Shown: positions 23,875 to 32,924 of the stretch, in pieces
How the letters are laid out: each line of letters begins with the position of its first letter
How positions within the stretch are numbered: the first letter of the stretch is position 1
The notes under the pieces: model-generated
Seen by the model: the letters and a program-made list of their open reading frames with translations, nothing else
Databases searched by the model: none
What the model was told of the DNA's origin: nothing
Assembly: GCA_964599655.1 (NCBI GenBank)
Contig: CAZRGV010000031.1
Span: 1 to 51,654 of the forward strand
Reading direction: 5' to 3'
Source of the DNA: CAZRGV01 sp964599655
GTDB lineage: Bacteria; Planctomycetota; Planctomycetia; Isosphaerales; Isosphaeraceae
Length of the DNA stretch: 51,654 bases
Position numbers and translations under genes: made by a program

Positions 23875-25632
23875 GTGAGTTTCGCCCATCCCGAACGCCT
23901 CTGGTTGCTGGTCCTCGTGCCGTTGCTGGGCGTCTGGATCGGGCGAGGCCGGCGGCGTCGGGCCGAAGCCTGGTCGTTGCTGGGCTGGGACCGATTGCGA
24001 CAACGCGACGGGGCCCTGGGATGGTTGGCGTCAATCGTGTGCCTGATCGTCGCCCTTGGGCAACCCCGATGGGGGCGCGTCCCCGGCTCGGACCTGCCGC
24101 CAGGGCACGACGTGGTGCTCGCCATCGACGTGAGCCGGAGCATGGCGGCCGAAGACGCCGTTCCGAACCGCCTCGGCGTGGCGGTCGAGGCCGCCGAGAG
24201 CCTGGTCGAGGCCCTTGGCCGCGAGTCGGGCGATCGTGTTGCGGTGGTGGCGTTCGCGGGGCGTGGCGTGGTGCGTTGCCCCTTGACCGAGAACCTGGGG
24301 GCCGTCGTCGACACCCTTCGGGCACTTCGACCCGGCGATGTCGAACCGGGCGGCACCGACCTCGGCGACGCCTTGGACGTCGCCCTCGACACCTTCGACG
24401 CGACGGAGCCAGCCGAGGGACGGACCATCGTTCTGTTCTCCGATGGCGAGGATCACTCCGGGACCTGGAAGAGCGTCACGCCTCGATTGAACGCGAATCG
24501 CGTGATAGTTCATGCGATTGGGATCGGCGACCCGGATCAGGGGCATCCGATTCCGTCGACGGCCAGATCCAAGGGCGGCCTCCCTTCCGTGCTGACCTAT
24601 CGGGGCGAGACGGTTCTTTCTCGACGAAACGACGAGGCGCTTCGCGCCTTGAGCCGCGAGACGGGTGGGGCCTGGCTGCCGCTTGGCCTGGCCGCAACCG
24701 ACCTCGGAGCCCTCTATCGCGACCGGATTGCCCCGATCGCCCGGCTCGAGCGCGAGGCGACACGAACGCCCGAGCGTGTCGAGCGATTCGCCGTTTTGCT
24801 TGTCGCGGCCCTCTTGTTCGGGCTCGGAGGCTCGGCGCGATGGCCGACGTGGCGGCCGCTTCTGGTGAGCGCGCCGCTGGTCGCCTCGATCCTCGGCGCG
24901 GGTCCCGGGGTCGTTGGACCGTCGCTGGCCGAGGCCGTGCGGCAAGGTCAAGCGGCCTTCGCCCGGGCCGATTACGAGGCGGCCCTGGCGTCGTTCGAAC
25001 TCGCCATCGCCCTGGCTCCGAAGGAGGCGATTCCGCGCTACAACGCCGCGGCGACCCTCTTTTCGCTCGGCCGGTTCGACGAGGCGGCCAGCCGTTATCG
25101 CGAAGCGCGAGACCTGGCGGACGAGAGCCTTCGAATCAAGATCGACTATGCTCTTGGAAACGTCGCGGTGGCGCTCGGCCAGTATCGCGAGGCGATCGAG
25201 CATTACGAGGCATGTCTGTCGTCGAAGCTCGCGGGCCTCGCGTTCGACGCGATCCGACGCGACGCGGCCATCAACCGGGAGTTCGCATTGCGGCGGCTCA
25301 AAGTGTCGCCCGCCGCTCCCGAGGCGTCGCCCAACCAGAAGCCTCCGGACCAGGAGCCAGGCCGCCGGCCGCCCGAGGACCAGGGCAAAGACGGCTCAAC
25401 CGCGCCTCCACCGCCCGAAGGAGGTGCGTTGGGAACTCCGCACGACGTCGGTCGGGAGGTCGTGGGCTCCAGGCGAACGGGCGGTGGCGGCGGAACCGCA
25501 ATGGGAGCCCAGCGAAGCGGAAGTCCCGCGGATCGACTCGCCGAGGCGCTGGACCGGATTCGAGAGGCGAGAGACAGTCGACCCGGCTTGCCAGTCATCC
25601 CGCCGGCGTCCGAAGATCGTAAGGACTGGTGA
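23875..25632 (+). CDS. Fused BatB-BatC: VWA domain plus TPR repeats
   Basis: Starts at GTG 23875 with GAGGAA 9 nt upstream; 585 residues. The N-terminal half is BatB-like: PERLWLLVLVPLLGVWIGRG (TM1), a second hydrophobic segment near 45-60, then a VWA domain with MIDAS LAIDVSRSMAAEDAVPNRL, GGTDLGDALD and LFSDGEDH. Two more hydrophobic segments near 305 and 330 lead into TPR repeats such as GQAAFARADYEAALASFELA, AAATLFSLGRFDEAASRYRE and ALGNVAVALGQYREAIEHYE, which correspond to BatC. A Pro/Gly/Lys-rich low-complexity tail ends it. BatB and BatC are usually separate genes, so this is a natural fusion that supports their physical interaction. The batD-like gene begins 7 nt after the stop. Confidence 0.85.
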   Translation: MSFAHPERLWLLVLVPLLGVWIGRGRRRRAEAWSLLGWDRLRQRDGALGWLASIVCLIVALGQPRWGRVPGSDLPPGHDVVLAIDVSRSMAAEDAVPNRLGVAVEAAESLVEALGRESGDRVAVVAFAGRGVVRCPLTENLGAVVDTLRALRPGDVEPGGTDLGDALDVALDTFDATEPAEGRTIVLFSDGEDHSGTWKSVTPRLNANRVIVHAIGIGDPDQGHPIPSTARSKGGLPSVLTYRGETVLSRRNDEALRALSRETGGAWLPLGLAATDLGALYRDRIAPIARLEREATRTPERVERFAVLLVAALLFGLGGSARWPTWRPLLVSAPLVASILGAGPGVVGPSLAEAVRQGQAAFARADYEAALASFELAIALAPKEAIPRYNAAATLFSLGRFDEAASRYREARDLADESLRIKIDYALGNVAVALGQYREAIEHYEACLSSKLAGLAFDAIRRDAAINREFALRRLKVSPAAPEASPNQKPPDQEPGRRPPEDQGKDGSTAPPPPEGGALGTPHDVGREVVGSRRTGGGGGTAMGAQRSGSPADRLAEALDRIREARDSRPGLPVIPPASEDRKDW

Positions 25633-25639
25633 GGGCGGC

Positions 25640-27040
25640 ATGCACGCGGATCGAATCGAGCGGAATCGCCTGGCCCGAACCCTTGGGATGCTCCTGCTCG
25701 CGACGGGCACAATGGCCTCGCCGTCGAGAGGGCAAGAGGCTCCCGAATCGCCGCGCCTTCCCGCCAGCGCGACGATTCCCGCGGGCACGTACTACGAGGG
25801 CCAGGCCATTCCGCTCCGGGTCCAGGTCATCGCCGCCGGTGGCGACTGGCCGGAGATCGCGACGCCGACGCTGGCCGATGCTGAGATCCAGCCGACCGGC
25901 CGGGGCTTCCAGCCTTTGCTCTCAAGCGGAATCGGTGAGACGGTCACAGAAACACATGCGTACTCATTCGATTTTCGGATCGTCGCGAAGCGCCCGGGGC
26001 GGCTCTTGATCCCGTCGATCGAGGTTCGGCAAGGTGAGAAGACTGGCCGGACCCGGCCCCTCCGGTTGACGGTCTCGCCGGTGCCGGCGACCCCCGACCG
26101 GACCTCCGCGTTTCTCGGAGGAGTGGGGCCGCTGGAGGTCGAGGCCGAGGCCATGCCGACCTCCGTGCGAGTCGGTCAGCCGTTCGAATTCCGGCTCACG
26201 TTGACCGGACCGGGAGCCCTTGGTTCGGATCGGCCGGCCGAGCTGCCGGGTTTCGATCGGCTCGGGCTGGACCTGTCGGTGAGGCCCTTGCCCCCGGAAC
26301 GCTCGGAGAACCCCCCGAGACGCGTCTTCCGGTATCAGATCCGGCCCTTGAAGCCGGGGGAGGTGGTGCTGCCGCCGATCGCCGTCTCGACGTTCGACCC
26401 GGCATCGCGACGCTTCCTGACGCGATGGACCCACGCGGTCCCAATCCGGATCGCCCAGGTCGCGACCTTCGACCCGTCTCGGCTCGACTACCAGACCCCG
26501 CTCGAGCCGGCCGTCGGATGGCCCTCGTGGGTCCTGCCCCTGGTTGTGGGCATCGTGGGCCTTGGCCTACCCGTTGCCCTGATCGGCTGGGTCCGCTGGA
26601 CGAGGTCGCGAGGTCGGGTGAATGCCGAACGACTCGCTCGGTCGATGGCCGACCGGTTCGCCGAGGCTCGCGAGGGCCTTTCGCCCGCGGTTGTGGCTCG
26701 CGAGGTGGTCGAGACGCTGGCGGAGTACCTCTGGCAGGTCCGTCGTCGTCCGAAAGGCGCCTTGACGCCCGACGAGGCCCGCCGCGAATTCCTGGCCTTA
26801 GGAGCGAGCGCCAGTTTGGTCGAACAGGCCGGAACGCTGGTCGAGTCGTGTGACCGGGCACGCTTCGCCAGGCCCGAGGATCGGACGCCAGAAGTCGACC
26901 ACGCAAGGGCCGACGCCTTGATGGATCGGACGAGGGCGTTGTTTCGGGGTCTCGAAGGGGGAGGAAGGGGAACGTCGGGTGGTCGGAAGGGGAATTTCAA
27001 AGAACCGAGAGAGGCACCCGGGACCGTGGCCGACGCCTGA
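25640..27040 (+). CDS. BatD-like exported protein
   Basis: A 466-residue protein. ATG 25640 follows GAGGGCGGC. The N-terminus carries a signal peptide (LARTLGMLLLATGTMASPSRG). The body has the repeated beta-domains of BatD/oxygen-tolerance proteins: YYEGQAIPLRVQVI, YSFDFRIVAKRPGRLLIPSI, VRVGQPFEFRLTLTGPG and RYQIRPLKPGEVVLPPI. A single TM follows (WVLPLVVGIVGLGLPVALIGW, about 296-316), then a cytoplasmic helical tail. BatD is thought to work with the VWA partners as an envelope complex. It is the last gene of this operon and is convergent with the RNA helicase gene. A GGGCCC/GGGCCC hairpin at 27157-27176 lies between them. Confidence 0.85.
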   Translation: MHADRIERNRLARTLGMLLLATGTMASPSRGQEAPESPRLPASATIPAGTYYEGQAIPLRVQVIAAGGDWPEIATPTLADAEIQPTGRGFQPLLSSGIGETVTETHAYSFDFRIVAKRPGRLLIPSIEVRQGEKTGRTRPLRLTVSPVPATPDRTSAFLGGVGPLEVEAEAMPTSVRVGQPFEFRLTLTGPGALGSDRPAELPGFDRLGLDLSVRPLPPERSENPPRRVFRYQIRPLKPGEVVLPPIAVSTFDPASRRFLTRWTHAVPIRIAQVATFDPSRLDYQTPLEPAVGWPSWVLPLVVGIVGLGLPVALIGWVRWTRSRGRVNAERLARSMADRFAEAREGLSPAVVAREVVETLAEYLWQVRRRPKGALTPDEARREFLALGASASLVEQAGTLVESCDRARFARPEDRTPEVDHARADALMDRTRALFRGLEGGGRGTSGGRKGNFKEPREAPGTVADA

Positions 27041-27199
27041 AAACGGTCGCAACGCGTGCCTCTCGAGCCAACCCGGACTCGACCTGTCGCCGAGTCGATC
27101 AGACGAATCTAACCGTCAAAAACGTCAACTTGCCAACCGACATTCTCAGAGTTATCGGGCCCAGCCGAAAGGGCCCCGGATCGCGGAATCCTCGGCGGC

Positions 27200-28426
27200 T
27201 CAAGGACGACCGGCCAACGACCGGTTGCGAGTGACGTTCCAGAGTTCGCGGAAGCCCGAATCTTTCTTCTCACGCTCGAAGGCCTCGAAGCCCTCGATCT
27301 TGATGTTCTCGATCGTGCGGTTGATCAACAGCTCGATCGCGGTGAGCGGCGCCCCTTCATGCGGACAGACGAACATGTAGGCGAGGCCGTCCTTGCCCAT
27401 GCGTCCGGTGCGGCCGATGCGGTGCAGGTAGTTCTCCGGATCGTCGGGAATGTCGAAGTTGATGACGTGGCTGATGCCATTGACGTCGATACCACGGCCG
27501 ACGACATCGGTGGCGACGAGGATCGGAATCGTCCCGTCGCGGAAGCCTTGCATCACGCGGTTGCGGGCCGTCTGGGGAAGATCTCCGTGGATCGTGGCGA
27601 CCCCTTTGATTTTCCGGCCAAGCTTGTCGGCCAGTTTGTCGGCCCCGCGCTTGGTGCGGGTGAACACGATACATTGCCGGGGCTTTTCTCGCTCAAGAAG
27701 ATGAACGAGAAGCTCAAACTTCCGGTCCGAATCGACCGTGATGTAAAACTGCCGGATCGACTCGACCGACGGCTCATCCTTGGACAGATTGAGCTCGACG
27801 GGCCGGTACATGTACTTCGTGGCGAGCCGCCGGATGTCGGGGCTGATCGTCGCCGACAGGAGGAGCGTTTGGTGCGGATCGGGAACGCGCCTCAGAATCC
27901 GCTCGATGTCGGGACGGAAGCCGATATCCAGCATCCGGTCCGCCTCGTCGAGGACGACGTGGAAGATGTCGCCCAGGTAAAGCGTCCGGCGCTCGATGTG
28001 GTCAATGACGCGGCCCGGGGTGCCGACGACGATGTCGACGCCGCGCTCCAGGGCCCGCAACTGCTTTTGAATGGGCTCACCGCCGTAGATGCCGCAGACG
28101 GCCACATTCTGCCCATGGGCGAGCTTGTCGATCTCGCCGACGATCTGCTGGACCAGCTCTCGTGTGGGAGCCAGAACGATGGCCTGGGGCCCCTTGCCGC
28201 GCGCTTCGAGCATTTCGATCAAGGGGATAGCGAACGCGGCGGTCTTCCCGGTGCCCGTCTTGGCCTGGCCGATGACGTCGTTGCCGTCAAGTGCCTCGGG
28301 AATGAGTTCGGCCTGGATGGGAGATGGCGTGAGATAACCGGCGCGTTTTAACGCCTGAAGCATGGGGGAGCTGAGCCCCAGAGAGCGGAATCCCGGTGGG
28401 GATTCGCCAACGGCTCGTTGAATCAA
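27200..28426 (-). CDS. DEAD-box ATP-dependent RNA helicase
   Basis: I prefer TTG 28426 as start because GGAGG lies 5 nt upstream; ATG 28477 is in frame but has no comparable site. The product of about 408 residues is a minimal two-domain helicase that remodels RNA using ATP. Motifs: Q-motif FRSLGLSSPMLQALKRAGYL then PSPIQ, I AKTGTGKT, Ia PTRELVQQ, Ib TPGRV, II DEADRM, III SATIS, IV CIVFTRTK, V VATDVVGRGID and VI HRIGRTGRMG. The short C-terminal tail, without an RNA-binding extension, puts it near RhlE/DeaD minimal forms. A sigma-70-like promoter (28516-28544) lies about 90 nt upstream, leaving a leader of roughly 80 nt, a feature often seen in cold-induced helicase genes. Confidence 0.95.
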   Translation of the reverse strand: MIQRAVGESPPGFRSLGLSSPMLQALKRAGYLTPSPIQAELIPEALDGNDVIGQAKTGTGKTAAFAIPLIEMLEARGKGPQAIVLAPTRELVQQIVGEIDKLAHGQNVAVCGIYGGEPIQKQLRALERGVDIVVGTPGRVIDHIERRTLYLGDIFHVVLDEADRMLDIGFRPDIERILRRVPDPHQTLLLSATISPDIRRLATKYMYRPVELNLSKDEPSVESIRQFYITVDSDRKFELLVHLLEREKPRQCIVFTRTKRGADKLADKLGRKIKGVATIHGDLPQTARNRVMQGFRDGTIPILVATDVVGRGIDVNGISHVINFDIPDDPENYLHRIGRTGRMGKDGLAYMFVCPHEGAPLTAIELLINRTIENIKIEGFEAFEREKKDSGFRELWNVTRNRSLAGRP

Positions 28427-28515
28427 ACAAACCTCCGAAAAGGTAAACGAAGAGACGTGACACGCGGAATGGAACAATCGGCGCGAGAACGTCTCGCTTT
28501 CGTCGTTCCAATTTG

Positions 28516-28544
28516 ACAGTATCAGTTTAGGGCGAAATGGTCAA
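28516..28544 (-). promoter_or_regulatory. Sigma-70-type promoter of the DEAD-box helicase gene
   Basis: On the minus strand, TTGACC (28544-28539) and TACTGT (28521-28516) are separated by exactly 17 bp. They lie in a short A+T-richer patch upstream of the helicase. The predicted leader is about 80 nt. Confidence 0.6.
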
Positions 28545-28725
28545 AGGCAATACGACGCCAGTCGCGCGAAAGTTCTCGGAGCTGCGGATTCTCCGGGCGG
28601 CGGCTGGCACTGGGGGTGCGGGGGATGGTAGCCTTCAGCCGGCGAGGAAATCGGGGCGGGGCTCCGGCGATCGCCGGTCTGTTCGGGTCGCGTTTCCGAA
28701 ACGAGTCGAGTGAGGAGGTTCCATC

Positions 28726-28932
28726 GTGACTGACCAACCGACCAGCGGGGATCTTCAGCAAAAGTACCGGCAGTTCCTCGATCTCCTGCCGTTGACACTG
28801 GCGCTGGCGGGTTTGCCGTCCAGTGAGTCGCGGCTGTACAGCGAGGAGCAGATTGAGGCGAGGGCCATGACCGTCAAGGCGGCGTACCGGGTGGCACGGA
28901 CAACCGCAAAGGAATGCCTGGGCGGGTCGTAA
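28726..28932 (+). CDS. Small conserved-type hypothetical protein (68 aa)
   Basis: Starts with GTG 28726, with GAGGAGG about 7 nt upstream, which is strong support for real translation. The product reads as mainly helical: DLQQKYRQFLDLLPLTLALA and EEQIEARAMTVKAAYRVART. No known domain or cysteine motif is recognised. It lies divergent from the helicase and about 180 nt before another small gene, possibly in one transcript that ends at the strong terminator at 29523-29564. Confidence 0.7.
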   Translation: MTDQPTSGDLQQKYRQFLDLLPLTLALAGLPSSESRLYSEEQIEARAMTVKAAYRVARTTAKECLGGS

Positions 28933-29111
28933 GAACGTTGCCGGGAGGGCGACATTCGGGATCTGGAAACGGCCTCGGAGCGCTGTTTGGCTGTCGTCGG
29001 GAAGCCGATAAGAATCGCGTGGCGGGCCGGGTCACCGGCGGGGTCCAGGGGCCCCCGGCCCCTCGCCATGCCTAACGACGGCACCTCACACGCGAAAGGC
29101 CATCCTTGAAG

Positions 29112-29480
29112 ATGACGACGCAACCGAAGGATGGAGAGCGCCGGCTCCGGGCCGCCATCATTGGAGTTGGTCTGGACGGGCCCCTCCGCCCCCACCGCAT
29201 CATCACCGGTGACGACTGCCTGCTGATCGGTGGATCGGACCAGACCCGAGCCGAACTCCTCGAAACGATGCTCCGGCTTCAGTCCGAGCTCGAGCGTCTT
29301 GGGGTCGAGCTGGGGGAACTCGCGCCGGACGAACTGGCCGAGATTGCCTGGCGGATCGACTCCCCGGAACTTCACGCCATTGCCCTCCAGATGGAAGACG
29401 GCCTGGAGAAACGGGGACGTACCTTCGAGGAGTCCACCGCCGCAGAGCTCACGGAACTGGCAACCCGCTGGGAGCCTTGA
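29112..29480 (+). CDS. Hypothetical protein (122 aa)
   Basis: From ATG 29112 (TTG 29106 also in frame). The N-terminal part RAAIIGVGLDGPLRPHRIITGDDCLLIGG reads as beta-strands. The remainder (QTRAELLETMLRLQSELERLGVEL and MEDGLEKRGRTFEESTAAEL) is strongly helical and acidic. I recognise no family. The downstream intrinsic terminator, 43 nt after the stop, supports it as a real gene at a transcript end. Confidence 0.65.
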   Translation: MTTQPKDGERRLRAAIIGVGLDGPLRPHRIITGDDCLLIGGSDQTRAELLETMLRLQSELERLGVELGELAPDELAEIAWRIDSPELHAIALQMEDGLEKRGRTFEESTAAELTELATRWEP

Positions 29481-29522
29481 CCGAATCCGCCATGGCCGGA
29501 TGGCCGCGCGTTGGCCTCCTCG

Positions 29523-29573
29523 CCGGGGGCGGCCGGGATCATCAACGATCCCGGCCGCCCCCGGTGATTTTTC
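29523..29573 (+). terminator. Strong intrinsic terminator
   Basis: A perfect 18-bp stem, CCGGGGGCGGCCGGGATC (29523-29540) with its exact complement at 29547-29564, has a 6-nt loop and is followed by TGATTTTTC. It closes the small-gene transcript before the sigma factor operon. Confidence 0.92.
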
Positions 29574-29705
29574 CTGTCCCGTTGCCACCCGATGGTCAAG
29601 AAGTCCGCTCTCCCGACGAATTCTGAAACGGGATATCCTGGACGCGGGTAATGAGGTAGGACGGGACCAGTGACGACGACCCGCACGTCGGGCGAAGGCG
29701 AGCCG

Positions 29706-30239
29706 ATGGATGATCGCGCGCTGGTCGAGGCGCTTCAGGCCGGCGATCCGCAGGCCCCTCGCTTGTTGGTCGAACGGTTCCAGGGGCTGCTCTTCGGCCT
29801 TTGCCTGAGGATGATGGGCCATCGTCACGACGCCGAGGACGTGCTCCAGGACACCTTCCTTCGCGCCCTTCGGAGCGTGAAGGGGTTCGAGCGAGACCGG
29901 CCTCTGCGACCCTGGTTGCTCGGAATCGCGGCCAACCGGTGCCGGACTGCCCTGGGGCGTCGCTCGAGGCGGCCCGCCACGACCGAGGCGATCGAATCGA
30001 CCGCCGACCCTCGTTCGGCCATCGCCGATCCCGACGACCTGGCCGGAGAGCTGGAAGCCGCCCTCGAACGTCTTCGGCCCGAGTATCGCATGGTCTTCGT
30101 TCTTTTTCATGAGCAGGGACTTCCGTACGAGGAGATCAGTCAGGCCATCGGCCGGCCGGTCGGAACCGTCAAGACCTGGCTGCATCGGGCCAGGGCCGAG
30201 CTGGCCGAGCATTTGAGTCGCCGGGGTGTCGGTTGTTAA
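29706..30239 (+). CDS. ECF-type RNA polymerase sigma factor
   Basis: From ATG 29706 a 177-residue sigma factor; GTG 29670 is an in-frame alternative. Region 2 (LLVERFQGLLFGLCLRMMGH then DAEDVLQDTFLRALR and FRPWLLGIAANRCR-like LRPWLLGIAANRC) binds core and the -10 element. Region 4 (ALERLRPEYRMVFVLFHEQG, LPYEEISQAIGRPVGTVKTW, LHRARAEL) binds the -35. It directly precedes a zinc-finger anti-sigma gene, the usual pairing, so its activity is probably controlled by that membrane-bound partner. Confidence 0.93.
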   Translation: MDDRALVEALQAGDPQAPRLLVERFQGLLFGLCLRMMGHRHDAEDVLQDTFLRALRSVKGFERDRPLRPWLLGIAANRCRTALGRRSRRPATTEAIESTADPRSAIADPDDLAGELEAALERLRPEYRMVFVLFHEQGLPYEEISQAIGRPVGTVKTWLHRARAELAEHLSRRGVGC

Positions 30240-30273
30240 CGCGGAGTCGCAACCCGCGGGCGGAGTGGTCGAG

Positions 30274-30996
30274 ATGTCGTGTCGCGAGTACGAACAGGTC
30301 TGGCAGGATTGGCTCGACGCCAGAAGGGACGGAGCGCCACCCTTGACCGAGGCGCTCGAAGCCCACGTTTCGCGTTGCCCGTCGTGCGTTGATCGAGGCC
30401 GGCAATTCGCCATCCTTTCGCAGGCCATCGGGGCCTTGGGGCCGCCGGCGTCGCCGTCCCACGACCTGGCCGATCGAATTCTTGAGCGACGGAGGCACGA
30501 GCGGGAATCCGACGTCGTCGCGGTCCGGTTCGCGATCCCGCCCATGGCCCGCTGGGCCGTCGCCGCCGCAGTGCTGGTGGCCAGCCTCTTGGGGCTCCGC
30601 ACCACATTCCGGCGAAATGGTGTGGTCGAGCCTCCCGTCCTGCACACCCAAAGGGAGCCGATCCGCCCGTTGACCGACTCGCTGGCCGAGGCCACCTCGG
30701 AGACCTGGAACCTGGCCCTGGAAAGCTCGGCGCCGGCGGCCCGATTGGGCCAGAGCATGCTGCTCTCCGCGTCGTCGGCGGAACCGAGCCTGTCCTTGCC
30801 CGACGAGTCGGCCGCCGCCGGTGAGGTGCTTCAGGCGGTCGGAGGTCGGGTTGTGACGGGTGTCCGGCCGCTTTCGGGAACCGCCCGTCGCGCCTTTGGA
30901 TTCCTGTTGCCTTCGGGCCAGTCCATGAGCCCGGAGCCCCCCCAACCGCCAACTCGCGAAACGGGGCCTGACCCGTCGAATCGACCCGAGCGCTAG
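30274..30996 (+). CDS. Zinc-finger anti-sigma factor, membrane-spanning
   Basis: ATG 30274 follows GGAG at 8 nt; an upstream GTG (30226) overlapping the sigma gene is possible. The N-terminal cytoplasmic part CREYEQVWQDWLDARRDG... EAHVSRCPSC has the His-x3-Cys-x2-Cys pattern of the anti-sigma ZAS/zf-HC2 domain. A single TM (ARWAVAAAVLVASLLGLRTTF, about residues 92-110) leads to a 130-residue extracytoplasmic Ser/Ala/Pro-rich region. It likely sequesters the preceding ECF factor until an envelope signal releases it. The next gene, an exported protein starting 14 nt later, may be part of the same response. Confidence 0.85.
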   Translation: MSCREYEQVWQDWLDARRDGAPPLTEALEAHVSRCPSCVDRGRQFAILSQAIGALGPPASPSHDLADRILERRRHERESDVVAVRFAIPPMARWAVAAAVLVASLLGLRTTFRRNGVVEPPVLHTQREPIRPLTDSLAEATSETWNLALESSAPAARLGQSMLLSASSAEPSLSLPDESAAAGEVLQAVGGRVVTGVRPLSGTARRAFGFLLPSGQSMSPEPPQPPTRETGPDPSNRPER

Positions 30997-31010
30997 GAGC
31001 CGTCAAACCT

Positions 31011-32783
31011 ATGCCATCGTTCCGCGTCATCGCCGCCCTGACTCTGCTTCTGTCCGTCTGGCAGAGCGGCCCCCGCGCGGTCCGGGCCGAACGCCCCGCC
31101 GACGGATTGCTCGCGCTGGTGCCCCCGGACGCCGCCGTGACCGTCGTGGTCGAGGATCTTCGATCGCACGCCCGCACGTTCCTCGAATCGCCGCTGGCCG
31201 GGGGACTCCAAACGCTGCCCGCGGTGCAAACCTGGCGCGCCTCGGAAGGGGCTCGGCGCTTCGCTCAGGCTCGTCGCGAGATCGAGGCCGCGCTGAAGGT
31301 GGATCTTTCGAAGGTCCGCGATGATCTGCTCGGCGACGCCGTCGTGCTCTCGCTCCACCCCGATCCGGACGGCGGCCCTGACCAGGCTCACGGACTCTTG
31401 CTCGTCCGCTTCCGCGATCGGGCCTTGCTCGACCGGCTGATCGACGTGATCAACCAGTCGGAGCGTCAGAGCGGCACGCTCCACGAGATCGTGGCCAGGA
31501 AGCACGGAGGGATCGACTACCAGGTTCGCCGGTTCAAGCCGGGCACGAAGGCCGACGAAGCCTATGCCGTGATCAACCAGGTGTTCGCCTGGTCGAACTC
31601 GGAGGCCCTGATTCGAAGCGTCCTCAACCATCGGTCGGAGGGTGGTGGCCTGGCCACCGAGCCGGGGTTTCGCAAGGTCCGCGACGCGCTTCCTCCGGAG
31701 GCCGTCGCGAGCCTGATGATTGATCCTCGCTACATCCAACGCCTGGCCGAGGCCGAGGCGGAACGCGAGGACGTCAACGCCTCGCCAAAACTGGGGCAGG
31801 AATCGTTCGAGCGGCTGCTTCGCGGCTATCTTTCGGCCGTCGAGTACGCCGGCGCGGCCGTTCAGCTTCGCAACGGTCTGATCGTCCACACCCACGAGGC
31901 GATCGACCCGACGAAGCTCGATGAGCCGCTCCGACGCTGGGGAACCGACGCCGGGAGCAACGACGAGCTGCTCCGCCGCGTGCCTCCCACCGCCCTGGCC
32001 CTGGCGGCGGGTCGGATCCACTTCGCGGCTCTGACCGACGAATTGCTCCTCGTCCTGCCCGCCTCCGAGCGGCCCCGCGCCGAGCGATTTTTGGCGAACC
32101 TGTCCGGGTTCTTCCTGGGCAAGGACCCCCGAGGCACGATCCTTCCGAATCTCGGCCCGGGCATGGTGGCGTTCGTCACGGACTCGCGGTCGGGCGAAGC
32201 CATCGAGCGGCCCGAGGGCGTGTTGGCCGTTCAACTCGCCGGTGGACCGATCGTGGCCGAGGCCCTCGATAACGCCCTTCGCACGGTCTTGACCCTCGTC
32301 GTGCTCGACCCGAAGCGCGCGGAGGCCGGACTCCGGGTCGAATCGCTCGAACAGAAGGGCGTCAAGGTCACGGCCTTGGTGGGAGCCCGGCGTTTGCTGG
32401 CCTATTCAGTGGGTCCCGATTTACTGGTGCTTGGCACCTCGGCGGAGGCGGTCTCCGCGTTTGCCACGGCCTCGCCGGTTCCCCTAGCCGAGACGCGATT
32501 CGGCCAGTTCCGGGCTGCCTACTTTCCCGAAGCCGAAACGTTTCTCTACGCCGATCTCCGGGCGATTCACGACCTAGCCGACTTGCATCGCGAAGATCTG
32601 GCCCGCCGCTTCGCCGCCAACCGTAGAGAGCCCGCCGAGGCGGCTCGTCGCGATATCGACCAGGTGCTCGCCCTGATGGGTCTGTTCCAGACGGGCTTCG
32701 CCACCCGGACCGTCGACGCCGGGTTCAACAGCGTGCATCAAACGCTTGGCCTAATCACCGGAGATCCCCCGTCGACTCCCTGA
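31011..32783 (+). CDS. Exported DUF3352-like hypothetical protein
   Basis: A 590-residue protein with an N-terminal signal peptide (SFRVIAALTLLLSVWQSGPRAVRA). It contains repeating alpha/beta segments such as LLALVPPDAAVTVVVEDLRS, GLLLVRFRDRALLDRLIDVI and LAVQLAGGPIVAEALDNALR, with substrate-free appearance and no catalytic motif. This is the pattern of DUF3352-type proteins found in Planctomycetes and cyanobacteria, whose role is not known. It follows the sigma/anti-sigma pair at 14 nt and so may be a target or co-regulated envelope component. The assignment rests on overall pattern. Confidence 0.65.
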   Translation: MPSFRVIAALTLLLSVWQSGPRAVRAERPADGLLALVPPDAAVTVVVEDLRSHARTFLESPLAGGLQTLPAVQTWRASEGARRFAQARREIEAALKVDLSKVRDDLLGDAVVLSLHPDPDGGPDQAHGLLLVRFRDRALLDRLIDVINQSERQSGTLHEIVARKHGGIDYQVRRFKPGTKADEAYAVINQVFAWSNSEALIRSVLNHRSEGGGLATEPGFRKVRDALPPEAVASLMIDPRYIQRLAEAEAEREDVNASPKLGQESFERLLRGYLSAVEYAGAAVQLRNGLIVHTHEAIDPTKLDEPLRRWGTDAGSNDELLRRVPPTALALAAGRIHFAALTDELLLVLPASERPRAERFLANLSGFFLGKDPRGTILPNLGPGMVAFVTDSRSGEAIERPEGVLAVQLAGGPIVAEALDNALRTVLTLVVLDPKRAEAGLRVESLEQKGVKVTALVGARRLLAYSVGPDLLVLGTSAEAVSAFATASPVPLAETRFGQFRAAYFPEAETFLYADLRAIHDLADLHREDLARRFAANRREPAEAARRDIDQVLALMGLFQTGFATRTVDAGFNSVHQTLGLITGDPPSTP

Positions 32784-32924
32784 TCCGAACCGTGTGCGTT
32801 CGCGATAAACCCCTGTTCGAACGAAAGTTCCGCTCGGGAGTGTGCGGCGAGAGTGGCTGGACACTACAATGGAAGCCGATGCGCCCTGAGGTGTCCGCCG
32901 CCCCCGATCTCCCCGAGCAGGTTG

